The notes: a model not told the origin generated them from the sequence alone. A DNA stretch of 64,000 nucleotides from Alteromonadaceae bacterium M269 (GCA_004353515.1 SMNZ01000007.1:364162-428161), one strand, 5' to 3'. Positions 1 through 9,452 are shown, counted from the stretch's first letter. A program made the numbers and translations.

Positions 1-1
1 T

Positions 2-730
2 AAAGTTAATGCAGGCGCTTTACCCAAAGGGCTCATTGAAAGTGAGCTTTTTGGTGCTGAGGAAGGTGCCTATACAGGTGCTCATAAGGCTCGCATTGGA
101 CGATTTGAAAAGGCAGATAATGGAACCTTGTTTCTTGACGAAATTGGCAACCTTCCCTTAGAAGGTCAAATCAAACTGTTACGGGTGTTACAAACAAGTG
201 AGTTTGAACGTCTAGGGAGTAGTCAGACTCGTCGAGTTTCTGTCCGTTTAATATGTGCGACTAACAGTGATTTACAACAAGCAGTTATAGATCAAACCTT
301 TAGACAGGACCTTCTCTATCGCATCAACGTCATCGAATTAAAAGTTCCAGCCTTGGCTGAACGACCAGATGATATTATCCCTCTTGCCCAACACTTCTTG
401 GATGAAGGCAAAACCTTAACTCAAGAAGCCAAAAAACACTTATTAGCCTATGATTGGCCAGGCAATGTACGGGAACTCGAAAACTGCATGAAGCGAGCTC
501 AGTTGTTGAGTACTCAACCTACGATCAGAGCCGATGAGCTAGGCTTAGAAATACGACATGATGACATGCCACCCATAGAAGATATTGAAGAGCACTATGA
601 GTCCACTGAAGAAGAAATTCGACAGGCGTTGTCGGACAATAAAGGGATTATCGCCCGAGCTGCGAGAGAACTAGGATTGAGCCGACAAACCTTGTATCGT
701 CGAATAGAAAAGTTTGATATTTCGAATTAA
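2..730 (+). CDS. NtrC-family sigma-54-dependent response regulator, 5' end missing
   Basis: The reading frame is open from base 2, so the gene starts before the window; only the end of the AAA+ domain and the DNA-binding domain are present. The sigma-54 contact loop reads GAYTGA (usual GAFTGA), near base 70. Walker B (LFLDEIG), the arginine-finger region (RQDLLYRINV) and the WPGNVREL motif follow. The C-terminus is a Fis-type helix-turn-helix (AARELGLSRQTLYRRI). It should activate sigma-54 promoters after phosphorylation by the kinase that starts 56 bases downstream. The arrangement and sequence resemble the regulator/kinase pair at 52399-55066, which sits behind a MacB-type transporter, so a similar transporter may lie to the left. 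The family call is firm; target genes are unknown. Confidence 0.93.
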   Translation, partial: KVNAGALPKGLIESELFGAEEGAYTGAHKARIGRFEKADNGTLFLDEIGNLPLEGQIKLLRVLQTSEFERLGSSQTRRVSVRLICATNSDLQQAVIDQTFRQDLLYRINVIELKVPALAERPDDIIPLAQHFLDEGKTLTQEAKKHLLAYDWPGNVRELENCMKRAQLLSTQPTIRADELGLEIRHDDMPPIEDIEEHYESTEEEIRQALSDNKGIIARAARELGLSRQTLYRRIEKFDISN

Positions 731-786
731 CAACTCAGCTTTTCGAGATGCTCTTTCACGCCATTCACAGAGATACCAGCTTATAA

Positions 787-2115
787 ATGAATAAAAAGCT
801 ACTGCAGAAAAATAGTTACTTCTCGCTTGAAGGACGCTTAATAGCCATATTCTCTGTCGCTATAATGCTAGCTATCGCCACTACAGCACTTGTTTTCAGC
901 CAAGTGGCTGAGTTGTGGGTTGCTAGCATAATCTCGTTGCTTCTTTCATTGCTGTTGGGCATTGCCCTGCTACGTCGCTTTATTCGCCCAATTAACAAAA
1001 TCTTTGATGCGTTACTCGACAGTATGCAGAGTTTTAAAGACAGTGATTTTAGTGTCAGCATCGCCAGCGACAGAAACGACGAGCTCGGCCAACTTGTCGA
1101 CGCGCATAATGAGATTCGCGAAACCCTGAGACGCGAACGATTAGAGCTCAATCAGAAAGAGCTGCTGTTGGACACAGTCAACCAAACAACTCCAATCGCT
1201 ATGCTGCTGGTCAACGACAAACAACATATTACTTACAGCAATATGTCCGCTCGCAAGTTGCTCCGTCAAGGAAAGCTATTAGAGGGTTTAGACTTTAGCG
1301 AGCTTATCAACACGAGTATGCCATTTTTGGAAAATGCCCTTCGACAAAAAGCAGACGGTTTATTTTCAGTAGATCAACAAGGGGAAGTAGAAACCTATCA
1401 CGTCAGTTGTCGGCAGTTTAGATTGCACGGACAGCCTCATGATCTCTATCTTATCCGCGAAATGACACGTGAATTTAGTCGTCAGGAAGTCGCTACCTGG
1501 AAAAAAGTTATTCAGGTGATCAGTCACGAGCTTAATAACTCGCTCGCACCAATTTCTTCACTAGCGCATTCCGGTCAACTCATTCTCGATACCAATCAAA
1601 CAGAATCACTGCAGCAGCTATTTTCGACCATTGAAGAGCGTGCTACTTATCTCAAACAATTCATCGACGGCTACACGCAATTCGCCAAACTGCCATCACC
1701 CAATATCGAAACGGTTGATCTCGCAGACTATATACAAAGCATTATCGATATGACGTCAGCTCAAACAACGTCTATTCCCCAAAATACCGAAGTGAGGTTT
1801 GATCCTGCACAAATTCAACAAGTGCTTATTAATCTACTGAAGAATGCATCAGAATCCGGTAGTCCAAGCGACGAAATAACATTAGAGGCAACGCTAAAAG
1901 CAAATCAACTAATTATCCAGGTCAATGATAAGGGCAAAGGCATGAGCGCCGAAGAGCTGCACAATGGGCTCCTGCCCTTCTACTCAACTAAACCCACAGG
2001 CAGTGGCCTTGGTTTGCCCTTGTGTCGAGAAATTATCGAAGCACATGATGGCAGGATACAGCTCAATAATCGCCAAGGTGGCGGGCTGAATGTCTGCTTG
2101 GTGATTCCGCAATAA
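787..2115 (+). CDS. Membrane sensor histidine kinase (HAMP-PAS-HisKA-HATPase), NtrY/NtrB-like
   Basis: 442 residues. Two hydrophobic segments lie at about residues 17-40 and 45-63 with almost no periplasmic loop, so it probably senses within the membrane or cytoplasm. A HAMP-like linker (about 64-118), a PAS-like region (about 120-225) and a HisKA helix with the motif SHELNNSLAPISS follow; His247 is the predicted phosphorylation site. The HATPase domain has the N box (LINLLKNASES), G1 (DKGKGM) and G2 (GSGLGL). The SHELNNSLAPI form is typical of kinases paired with NtrC-type regulators, and it follows such a regulator by 56 bases. The kinase at 53774 has the same order and about the same length (430 residues), which suggests paralogous systems. 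The signal sensed cannot be read from the sequence. Confidence 0.92.
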   Translation: MNKKLLQKNSYFSLEGRLIAIFSVAIMLAIATTALVFSQVAELWVASIISLLLSLLLGIALLRRFIRPINKIFDALLDSMQSFKDSDFSVSIASDRNDELGQLVDAHNEIRETLRRERLELNQKELLLDTVNQTTPIAMLLVNDKQHITYSNMSARKLLRQGKLLEGLDFSELINTSMPFLENALRQKADGLFSVDQQGEVETYHVSCRQFRLHGQPHDLYLIREMTREFSRQEVATWKKVIQVISHELNNSLAPISSLAHSGQLILDTNQTESLQQLFSTIEERATYLKQFIDGYTQFAKLPSPNIETVDLADYIQSIIDMTSAQTTSIPQNTEVRFDPAQIQQVLINLLKNASESGSPSDEITLEATLKANQLIIQVNDKGKGMSAEELHNGLLPFYSTKPTGSGLGLPLCREIIEAHDGRIQLNNRQGGGLNVCLVIPQ

Positions 2116-2371
2116 GCTATCTTTAAGCCTGCAAAAATAATTAAACACCAATTACGGAACAGTAACGCCGTCGCTAAATTTGCGCCCATTATTAGGCATA
2201 GCCCAACAATAAGCACCAAAAATAAACTCTCATACCTACCTTACAGTCAGTATAAAAACCAACCAAACACAGAAAGTATTTACAGAAAACTTTTTACCTG
2301 TCGATAAGGTTTTACCTCGTGGTTTTGAGGTTTTTCAAAATTCATCAATCAGGAAAAGTAAAGGAGTGAGT

Positions 2372-3010
2372 ATGAAGCGTTCTGTAAATGGTCTTATCGG
2401 TGTGATCTTAGTGCTAATATCAAATGTGTCCTTCGCTGGCTTTATCGAAGCTACTTTCGATAATGGCAATGAAGGTTTTCGGCTCTCGGGAGATGCAACA
2501 ACATCCTTTGCACAGTTCTCTTCCTCTGGATTTATCTTTGCAGTCGATAGGGCTCTGGGTGGTAACCAGTTTTTTGAGGCGCCAGCTCAATTTTTAGGGG
2601 ATTTATCAGGTGCTTTTAATCAAACACTAAGTTTTGACTTAAATTTCACTGGTTCAGGTGCAATATTAGCCAGTGCTGCGAATATATTTACCATTTTCAG
2701 TGGGACAGATTCTATTCAGTTTGTCGATAATTTCCCTTCTAGAGGAGTATTTAGAACCTACGAAGCAGTGCTAAATGAATCGCAAGGGTTCAGATCTTCA
2801 GAAGGAGGATTGGCAACTGATGCGTTTATTCAACAAGTGCTTTCGGATGTTACAAGAATTAGAATTCGCGCAGAGTTTATCAATGGTGTTGATACAGTCC
2901 GATTGGATAATTTCCGTATAGGCGTAGTCCCAGAACCAAACGGTTTGCTGGTGATGGGCTTGGTATTATTTGCTATCGCTCGATTTGCAAGACGCAGCAA
3001 GAAAAGCTAA
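2372..3010 (+). CDS. PEP-CTERM sorting-domain protein
   Basis: 212 residues with an N-terminal signal peptide (hydrophobic stretch ending SFAG) and a C-terminal PEP-CTERM signal: VVPEPNG, a hydrophobic helix (LLVMGLVLFAIARFA), then a basic tail RRSKKS. Proteins with this tripartite tail are processed by exosortase and exported to the surface or exopolysaccharide matrix. The middle part is beta-rich, with a single-domain jelly-roll character (FDLNFTGSGAIL, VDTVRLDNFRIG), and contains no catalytic motif that I recognise. The ATG at 2372 is chosen over GTG 2366 because AAGGAG at 2361-2366 lies 5 bases before it and would overlap the GTG. No exosortase or exopolysaccharide gene is in the window, so the protein must depend on genes elsewhere. 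It follows a two-component system but is about 250 bases away. Confidence 0.85.
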   Translation: MKRSVNGLIGVILVLISNVSFAGFIEATFDNGNEGFRLSGDATTSFAQFSSSGFIFAVDRALGGNQFFEAPAQFLGDLSGAFNQTLSFDLNFTGSGAILASAANIFTIFSGTDSIQFVDNFPSRGVFRTYEAVLNESQGFRSSEGGLATDAFIQQVLSDVTRIRIRAEFINGVDTVRLDNFRIGVVPEPNGLLVMGLVLFAIARFARRSKKS

Positions 3011-3142
3011 ACCAAAGACCTTTCTAGAAAAAGGCTATCACACACAGTGCCGTAAATATTTCTATTGAGCATCGAAGTGAAATATAGTCTTTTTCTCTTA
3101 ACTTAGTTCAGTTTCCAGCTCTAAATAGTCGAGCTGCCAAGA

Positions 3143-4396
3143 TTAAACCAATAAATGTCTCATATCTGGCAGGTACTTCTCAGCACTACCGGTATTGAAA
3201 CAAACAACTAGGTCATCTTCAGTCACTAAACCTTGCGCTTTAGCTTCAGTTAATGCTGCGACAGTGGCCGCACCTTCTGGGCTAATCCACATATTGTACT
3301 GGCGATAAATACCCGTCGTATGTTCGGCAATGGCTTCTTCACTGACTGCGATAGCACCGCCGTTACTTTCACGCAAAACACCAAGCACAGCTTTATGACC
3401 AACACCACCTGGAACGTTCAATCCAGTCGCTAATGTCTCGCCGCCATCAGTAGCAATTGAGTCATCAAGACCTTTAACAAAACCATCCACAACCGGCGCA
3501 TTAGCATCACTTTGGATAGCGATAATTTTCGGCCTATGGCTACCAATAACGCCGATTTGCTCAAGCTCGTCGAAGGCTTTCCACATACCGAGTATGCCTG
3601 TCCCGCCACCCGTTGGATAAAGAACAACATCTGGCAGTTTCCACTCTGCCTTTTTACCTGGCCACGGTTCAGCCAACTCCAAGCCCATGGTCTTTTTACC
3701 TTCAATACGCCAGCCCGGTTCTTGGAATGTTGCGCAGTTAAAGAAACCTTGAGGAAGATAAGTTTCCTTCATCAAGGCACCTGCTTCACGGATGGTGCCT
3801 TTGACCAGCGCTATATCAATACCGTCATAGATTTTGCTGTATGCGGCAACTTTACCCATGATAGGCATAGGTGTGTCGTCTGGCATGATAACGGTTACAT
3901 TAAAGCCATGCTTAACACCGTATTCGCTGAGAGAGTCACCGGCATTACCTTGCGTTGGAACAACAAGGTTTTCTAAACCATAGTATCTCGCCATAGAAGC
4001 AACCATGGCCATTCCGCGGTCTTTAAAGCTGCCCGTGGGGTTAGCGCCATAACCTTCATAAGGTTGCCCTTCGTCTTTGATCAATACATTCAGGCCTAGG
4101 TCCTTAACCAATGGATAGTCTGCAATATCCACAACGGGCGTATGACCTTCGCCTAAAGTAAGTACATACTCTTTTTGATCATCATTAGCGATATCGAAAG
4201 GTAGAAGAGGTCCAAATCGCCACATAGATTTCTCTTCAGGGCGATACCAGCTCATATCGGGGAAGTCTTTTTTGATACTTGCTGTGTCTAGTATTAACTT
4301 AACTGGACGATTATCTTTTGGGCAAAGATTCATAGGCTGTTCAACAGAATACTCTGTGCCACAATCCGTGCATTTCCAATGTTTCACATATTGCAT
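3143..4396 (-). CDS. thrC: Threonine synthase (PLP-dependent)
   Basis: 417 residues. Converts O-phosphohomoserine to threonine. The PLP lysine is in PTGSFKDRGM (K125), followed by the asparagine/serine loop (VPTQGNAGDS) and the phosphate-binding glycine loop (PTGGGTGILGMW), the usual fold-type II layout. The N-terminus carries a zinc-ribbon-like C-x2-C-x12-C (C9, C12, C25), seen in the plant/Bacillus-type branch rather than the E. coli type; a fourth ligand is not obvious. It is transcribed alone, without hom or thrB, and converges on the PEP-CTERM gene. The aspartokinase of the same pathway is at 24321. Related fold-type II enzymes such as cysteate synthase share these motifs, so the product assignment is likely but not exclusive. 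Confidence 0.88.
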   Translation of the reverse strand: MQYVKHWKCTDCGTEYSVEQPMNLCPKDNRPVKLILDTASIKKDFPDMSWYRPEEKSMWRFGPLLPFDIANDDQKEYVLTLGEGHTPVVDIADYPLVKDLGLNVLIKDEGQPYEGYGANPTGSFKDRGMAMVASMARYYGLENLVVPTQGNAGDSLSEYGVKHGFNVTVIMPDDTPMPIMGKVAAYSKIYDGIDIALVKGTIREAGALMKETYLPQGFFNCATFQEPGWRIEGKKTMGLELAEPWPGKKAEWKLPDVVLYPTGGGTGILGMWKAFDELEQIGVIGSHRPKIIAIQSDANAPVVDGFVKGLDDSIATDGGETLATGLNVPGGVGHKAVLGVLRESNGGAIAVSEEAIAEHTTGIYRQYNMWISPEGAATVAALTEAKAQGLVTEDDLVVCFNTGSAEKYLPDMRHLLV

Positions 4397-4567
4397 AAGT
4401 AACCTTCAAAAATGAGCAATAAAAAGCTGGCGGTTTTATAGCATAGTTGTTAATTCGACCAAATGCCCTGACTACAACCCGTCTAGTTCAAGCGTAAAGA
4501 AGCAAGCGCAGTCTTTACGAAATGCTACTAATTTAATCTATTTTCCATCCTAGTAGTTAAAGCTCGC

Positions 4568-4588
4568 TTGATGCAAAATATGCATCAA
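4568..4588. promoter_or_regulatory. Perfect palindrome upstream of the TonB receptor gene
   Basis: Arms TTGATGCA (4568-4575) and TGCATCAA (4581-4588) are exact inverse complements around the spacer AAATA. The site lies about 70 bases before the receptor ATG at 4658, where an operator would be expected, and about 170 bases before thrC on the other strand. It does not fit a Fur consensus. The regulator is unknown; the assignment as an operator is inference from symmetry and position. Confidence 0.5.
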
Positions 4589-4657
4589 CCTCTTTTAAAC
4601 ACCGTATTCGACTAAATCATCTTGAATACTGATTCATCGCATTGCTCGAGACCTTGA

Positions 4658-6715
4658 ATGAAAAAAACGACAATCGGAACACTTGCTTTATTTCTATTGC
4701 CTATCCACACAACCCTAGCTGCAGAAGATGCAACCGCTGAAGAAGCCGAAGAATCTCAACTGGAAACCATCGTCATCACCGCTAATCGAAGCGACACGCA
4801 GCTATCTGATGTCATCGGTAATGCCAGTCAACTCCTGTCTGAAGAACTTGCGGATATTGGTCAGATACATGTCAATGAATCGCTTATCCGTGTTCCGGGC
4901 ACATGGATAAGCCGCGGCAATGGTCAAGAGCATCTAACCGCCATTCGTTCCCCCGTATTAACGGGTGCCGGAGGCTGTGGTGCATTTTTCATTGCGCAAG
5001 ATGGCATTTCATTGCGTGGCCCTGGTTTCTGCAATGTGAATCAGCTATTTGATGTCAATACAGAGCAAGCAGGTGCTATCGAAGTTATCCGTGGCCCAGG
5101 TAGTAGTTTGTATGGCTCCAATGCCGTGCATGGCATTATCAATGTTATTACACCGGATGTTTTTACGAGTCAGGATTATCTCGGGTTCGACGCTGGTCCT
5201 CATTCATACTTCAGAGGTAGTCTTGGTTTATCACATAAAACCGACAACCAAGCCTTTGGTGTTTTCGGTAACGTCACTAATGACGGCGGCTACAAGGATG
5301 AAAGTGGCTTTGATCAACAAAAGTTTGATTTTATCCACCAAATCACTAGCGGTGATTACAATATAAAATCAGTGTTGTCTGTCGCTAATCTCAATCAGGA
5401 AACAGCAGGTTTTATCGAAGGTTTTGAAGCTTTTAGAGATGAATCACGCAAGCGAGAGAATCCAAACCCCGAAGCTTTCCGCGACAGCAAAGCGGTTAGA
5501 GGTTACAGCCGTATAGAGAAAGTCATTAATGACAACAGCAGCTTTTCTATCACACCTTATTTCCGTTATACGGATATGCGCTTTATTCAGCACTTTGTCC
5601 CTTGGCAGCCCATCGAAGAAAACGGCCAACGTAGTTTAGGCGTTCAGGGACAATACCGCCTGACTCGCAATGACGTTGAATATAGCTTTGGGCTAGACAT
5701 CGATCTTACTGATGGCTTTTTGACTGAAGAGCAATTTATTGATTTTTCACCGAATATTCCTATCGGCGATCACTACGATTACGACGTACTAGGTACTACC
5801 ATATCACCTTATGTGAATGTTGATTGGGTACTAAGTGACAGAACCCGCTTAAATGCAGGTGTTCGTTACGACTACACGGATTACGATTACGACAACAACC
5901 TAAGTACAGGCTCTGCTTGTGCACCAGAAGTCACAAACTGTCGATTTATACGCCCAGAGTCACAAACCCGCAGCTTCAATAACTTCTCTCCTACTTTGGG
6001 GATTACCCACGAATGGCGTACTGAGCAGTTGCTTTATGCAAAGGCTTCTCGTGGCTTCAGAGCTCCACAGGCAACCGAGTTATTCAGGCTACAACAAGGA
6101 CAAATCAGTGCTGATTTAGATTCCGAAGAGCTTACAGCGTTCGAGCTCGGATTCAGAGGACAAGCCGCTGCACTGTTCTACGATGTCGCCCTTTTCCTTC
6201 AGGATAAAGATAACTTTATCTTCCAGGATACAAACCGCCAAAACGTCAGTAACGGTGAAACGCGCCATCGCGGTGTCGAACTAGATTTGCGCTATCAAAT
6301 TACCCCAACCTTCGATGCTAGCTTTAGTGGTACTTTTGCTCGACATACCTATGAAAACAATATTCTTATCAGCCGTACAACCAACATCAATGGCAATGAT
6401 ATTGATACCGCTCCGAGACGCATTACGAACTTCCGTTTAGGTTGGCAAGCAACGGAAGATATTCGTACTGAATTGGAATGGATTAACTTAGCGAGTTATT
6501 ACCTCAATCCTGAAAATACGGCAGAGTATGATGGACATAACCTAGTGAACTTGAGAACACATTGGCAGACGAGTGAGCGCATCCAGCTATCTGCACGCAT
6601 TACCAATCTAACCGATACCGACTATGCTGAACGAGCTGACTTTGGTTTCGGTAACTTCCGCTATTTTGTCGGAGAGCCTCGTTCATTATATGTCAGCGTT
6701 CGCTATTCTTTATAA
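4658..6715 (+). CDS. TonB-dependent outer-membrane receptor
   Basis: 685 residues with a signal peptide (cleavage near TLAAEDA), a TonB-box-like stretch (ETIVITANR), a plug domain (about 45-165; motifs IEVIRGPGSSLYGSNAVHG and INVIT), and a 22-strand-type barrel ending in a terminal strand YVSVRYSL. The plug contains a glycine/cysteine loop (GAGGCGAFF ... GPGFCN) and one extracellular loop has a cysteine pair (SACAPEVTNC), suggesting disulphides. It should import a scarce ligand driven by TonB-ExbBD. The substrate is not evident: no siderophore, cobalamin or sugar genes flank it. A palindrome about 70 bases upstream may control it. A strong hairpin terminator follows at 6732. Confidence 0.92.
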   Translation: MKKTTIGTLALFLLPIHTTLAAEDATAEEAEESQLETIVITANRSDTQLSDVIGNASQLLSEELADIGQIHVNESLIRVPGTWISRGNGQEHLTAIRSPVLTGAGGCGAFFIAQDGISLRGPGFCNVNQLFDVNTEQAGAIEVIRGPGSSLYGSNAVHGIINVITPDVFTSQDYLGFDAGPHSYFRGSLGLSHKTDNQAFGVFGNVTNDGGYKDESGFDQQKFDFIHQITSGDYNIKSVLSVANLNQETAGFIEGFEAFRDESRKRENPNPEAFRDSKAVRGYSRIEKVINDNSSFSITPYFRYTDMRFIQHFVPWQPIEENGQRSLGVQGQYRLTRNDVEYSFGLDIDLTDGFLTEEQFIDFSPNIPIGDHYDYDVLGTTISPYVNVDWVLSDRTRLNAGVRYDYTDYDYDNNLSTGSACAPEVTNCRFIRPESQTRSFNNFSPTLGITHEWRTEQLLYAKASRGFRAPQATELFRLQQGQISADLDSEELTAFELGFRGQAAALFYDVALFLQDKDNFIFQDTNRQNVSNGETRHRGVELDLRYQITPTFDASFSGTFARHTYENNILISRTTNINGNDIDTAPRRITNFRLGWQATEDIRTELEWINLASYYLNPENTAEYDGHNLVNLRTHWQTSERIQLSARITNLTDTDYAERADFGFGNFRYFVGEPRSLYVSVRYSL

Positions 6716-6731
6716 CGAGTAAATTGAATCA

Positions 6732-6765
6732 AATTTAGCAGGGGCTTCTCTCTCCCTGCTAAATT
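6732..6765. terminator. Hairpin terminator between convergent genes
   Basis: A 12-bp stem, AATTTAGCAGGG at 6732-6743 with CCCTGCTAAATT at 6754-6765, has a 10-base loop. It sits 16 bases after the receptor stop and 18 bases before the stop of the convergent lipoprotein gene, so it can end both transcripts. The stem has A/T-rich ends but there is no long U run. Confidence 0.65.
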
Positions 6766-6783
6766 CAAACTAGCTGTTTAGCC

Positions 6784-7335
6784 TTAGCCTCCTATAAGTT
6801 TCTCAAAATCAGGATGCTTCACAACTTCAGCAATTAGCGACTGAACAGCAGGAGCAAATGCTTGAGCAACATTTTGACATGCGCCATAAGCAGAAAAGCT
6901 TGTTTTAAATGGATGTTCAATCTCAACTGTATATCCAGCAGACTTATTGGAAGCAACCGTTAAGTTCAGTTTCCAACTTGCAGGCGATACAGAACTAAAC
7001 GACAAAGAATTCAAATTCCCAGTAATCTCAACATCACTTGCAGCATCATAAGCTTTCGCCATGAACAATTCTGTTTGCATAGCTTCTTTAATAAACTGTG
7101 CTTGAGTCTTACCAGGCGACACATCAACGGGGCCATTTAATCGGCAGGTTAATGAGCCTACATCTTTATTCTCAGAAAACTCTCCCAAACGCACTAAGTT
7201 ACCACTCTTAGATACTTTACTTTGCATACTAAGAACGTTTTCTGTTGAAGCACTATAGGGAAGTGAAGTTACTGTTTCGCACCCTGAAAGGGCAACCATT
7301 GAAGCAAAAAGTGTAGCAATGACCTTCTTTTTCAT
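6784..7335 (-). CDS. Small lipoprotein of unknown function
   Basis: 183 residues. The N-terminus is a lipoprotein signal (MKKKV, hydrophobic core, LSGC) with C19 as the lipidated cysteine; E at +2 points to the outer membrane. The rest is a mixed alpha/beta soluble domain with two further cysteines (in LTCRLNG and YGACQNVA) that could pair. No catalytic motif is recognisable. It converges on the TonB receptor and shares its terminator; it is monocistronic. The hydrophilic N-terminal part and the phrase TVEIEHPFKTSF, followed by YGACQNVA and a helix AFAPAVQSLIAEVVKHPDF, suggest a periplasmic binding or assembly role, but this is speculation. Confidence 0.8.
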   Translation of the reverse strand: MKKKVIATLFASMVALSGCETVTSLPYSASTENVLSMQSKVSKSGNLVRLGEFSENKDVGSLTCRLNGPVDVSPGKTQAQFIKEAMQTELFMAKAYDAASDVEITGNLNSLSFSSVSPASWKLNLTVASNKSAGYTVEIEHPFKTSFSAYGACQNVAQAFAPAVQSLIAEVVKHPDFEKLIGG

Positions 7336-7485
7336 TCCTTTTCCTTTATTTATTATATTATGATTTTTAAAATACCCCTCAACCTGAGAAGCAAGCTAGT
7401 TTGTCTTATATTTATCTAGCTCTATCGATTTTTGCACAACTAACAAAGATTTGTCCAAGCTTTTAATATTGCTCGAGTACCTCAA

Positions 7486-8556
7486 TTGACCACTGACAAC
7501 AAAAAACTATATCCCGAATGGGCTGAACAAGAGGCCGTCATTCTTGCTTGGCCCGACAAACATACTGATTGGGCTCCTTGGCTTGAAGAGGCTCGCCAAA
7601 GTTACGCACAATTGATTCAACAACTCAATGATGCAGGCACCGGTGTTCTGCTATTGATGCGAGCTGAAGAAGTTTCAGTAGGCCAAGCATTTCTTGAAAA
7701 CCTAAGTATAGAAAAACCAAAGGTCCTTATCATTCCTGCGGACTACAACGACACCTGGACAAGGGATTACGCCTTTCTGACTTGTGAGAGCCAAAATGGC
7801 AATCAGCCTATCGAGTTTGTTTTTAACGGCTGGGGTAACAAATTTGATGCCTCAAAAGACAATCGAATTAATCAAAATACATTAGGCCGATTGTGCCAGA
7901 ACGAACTCAAGTCATCAGATGTTGTTGCCGAAGGGGGTGCATTGGAAATTGATGAGCAAGGGCATTTGCTATCGACTGCATCATGCTTATATAACCCCGA
8001 ACGCAACGGTAGCCTTGATTACGACAACTACCAGCAAGAGTTTCAATCCATGTTAGGTGCTGAACTGTTCACTGTTTTACAACATGGTGAGTTGGAAGGT
8101 GATGATACAGACGGTCATATAGATACACTCGTAAGATTCACACCTGATCAGGGCTTAGTTATACAGTCTGCATTTAACCGCCTTGAAGATAGTCACTTCG
8201 AGGATTTAACGGCTTTGGTAGCTGAATGCAGAGAGCAGTTCCCTCAACATAAGATTTATGAACTTCCTCTGCCTTTAGTTCACAATAAAGATGGAGAGAG
8301 ACTCCCAGCCTCTTATGCAAACTTTTTAATCAGCAATCAGCATGTCTTCTGCCCTGTTTATAATCAACCAGAAGATAAAGAGGCATTGAACGTCATTCAA
8401 CAAGCTTTCCCGTCCTATAAAGTGGTTGCGATTGATTGCTTGGCGATTGTTCAGCAATTTGGTAGTTTGCACTGCATTACCATGCAGGTTCCAACTGGCA
8501 CCCTCAAACAAGAAGTGTTGGAGCAAATGAATCAGGGGATTACATGCCTAGCTTAG
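7486..8556 (+). CDS. aguA: Agmatine deiminase
   Basis: 356 residues. Hydrolyses agmatine to N-carbamoylputrescine and ammonia. The guanidine-modifying-enzyme motifs are present: the tryptophan-rich start (LAWPDKHTDW), NDTWTRDYAF, EGGALEID, GDDTDGHID with the catalytic His/Asp, and the catalytic cysteine C330 in LHCITMQVP. The start is TTG at 7486: the frame has a stop at 7441 and no ATG or GTG before the conserved YPEWAEQEA, so a TTG start with a weak ribosome site is the only good choice. The gene overlaps aguB by 13 bases, so the two enzymes of the putrescine route are translationally coupled. Peptidyl-arginine deiminases share these motifs, but the aguB partner supports agmatine as substrate. 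Confidence 0.93.
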   Translation: MTTDNKKLYPEWAEQEAVILAWPDKHTDWAPWLEEARQSYAQLIQQLNDAGTGVLLLMRAEEVSVGQAFLENLSIEKPKVLIIPADYNDTWTRDYAFLTCESQNGNQPIEFVFNGWGNKFDASKDNRINQNTLGRLCQNELKSSDVVAEGGALEIDEQGHLLSTASCLYNPERNGSLDYDNYQQEFQSMLGAELFTVLQHGELEGDDTDGHIDTLVRFTPDQGLVIQSAFNRLEDSHFEDLTALVAECREQFPQHKIYELPLPLVHNKDGERLPASYANFLISNQHVFCPVYNQPEDKEALNVIQQAFPSYKVVAIDCLAIVQQFGSLHCITMQVPTGTLKQEVLEQMNQGITCLA

Positions 8557-9452
8557 CACCAAAGAAAACTTTGAATGTTGGCCTCGTTCAACAAGCCGTC
8601 GCAGATAACAACAAACAGACAAACTGGCAAAAGAGTGCAAATTTTGTCAGGGAATTAGCAGCACAAGGCTGCGAACTGATATTGCTACAAGAGCTTCACA
8701 GCACTCTGTATTTCTGCCAACAAGAAGATGTCGATGTTTTCGATTTGGCAGAAACTATTCCGGGCGAAGCAACTGACTTTTTCGGTGCCCTAGCCAAAGA
8801 GTTAAATATTGTGTTGGTCACTTCATTATTCGAAAAGCGTGGTTCTGGCCTGTATCACAATACCGCTGTGGTTTTTGATCGTCAGAAAGGTATCGTTGGT
8901 CAATACAGGAAGATGCATATCCCAGATGATCCGGGTTTCTACGAAAAATTCTATTTTACACCGGGTGATACAGATGGTTTCAAACCCATCGACACCAGCG
9001 TAGGTAGACTAGGTGTTTTGGTTTGCTGGGATCAATGGTACCCAGAAGCTGCAAGATTAATGGCGATGGCTGGTGCCGATATTCTCTTTTATCCAACAGC
9101 AATCGGCTGGGATAAGAATGACACCGCTGATGAGCAAAAGCGCCAATGCGATGCCTGGCAAACAATCCAACGCTCACACGCAGTGGCTAACTCAGTACCC
9201 GTGATTGTTGCTAATAGAACCGGCTTTGAAGCGTCGCCAATTGACGGAGATCCGGGCATAGAGTTTTGGGGACACAGCTTTTTTGCAGGCCCACAAGGAG
9301 AGGTTTTAGCACAAGCCAGCAACGACAAAGAAGAAACTCTGATGGTCACTTTGGATATGGATAGAACCGAAAATATTAAGCGTATATGGCCCTATTTCCG
9401 CGATAGGCGCATTGATGCCTACGGTGATTTAACCAAGCGTTGGCGGGATTAA
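8544..9452 (+). CDS. aguB: N-carbamoylputrescine amidase
   Basis: 302 residues of the nitrilase superfamily. Converts N-carbamoylputrescine to putrescine, CO2 and ammonia. The catalytic triad is visible: E50 (LLQELHS), K123 (YRKMHIPDD) and C161 (VCWDQWYPEAARLMA). The motif YRKMHIPDDPGFYEKFYFTPGD and a C-terminal RIWPYFRDRRID are typical of AguB. The start ATG at 8544 is inside the end of aguA. Together with aguA it makes putrescine from arginine-derived agmatine. The arginine decarboxylase is not in this window. Confidence 0.94.
   Translation: MPSLAPKKTLNVGLVQQAVADNNKQTNWQKSANFVRELAAQGCELILLQELHSTLYFCQQEDVDVFDLAETIPGEATDFFGALAKELNIVLVTSLFEKRGSGLYHNTAVVFDRQKGIVGQYRKMHIPDDPGFYEKFYFTPGDTDGFKPIDTSVGRLGVLVCWDQWYPEAARLMAMAGADILFYPTAIGWDKNDTADEQKRQCDAWQTIQRSHAVANSVPVIVANRTGFEASPIDGDPGIEFWGHSFFAGPQGEVLAQASNDKEETLMVTLDMDRTENIKRIWPYFRDRRIDAYGDLTKRWRD

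Noticed and set aside
2116..2371. Search for a sigma-54 promoter before the PEP-CTERM gene
   Set aside because: GGCATAGCCC and GGTTTTGAGG lack the GC at the required distance.
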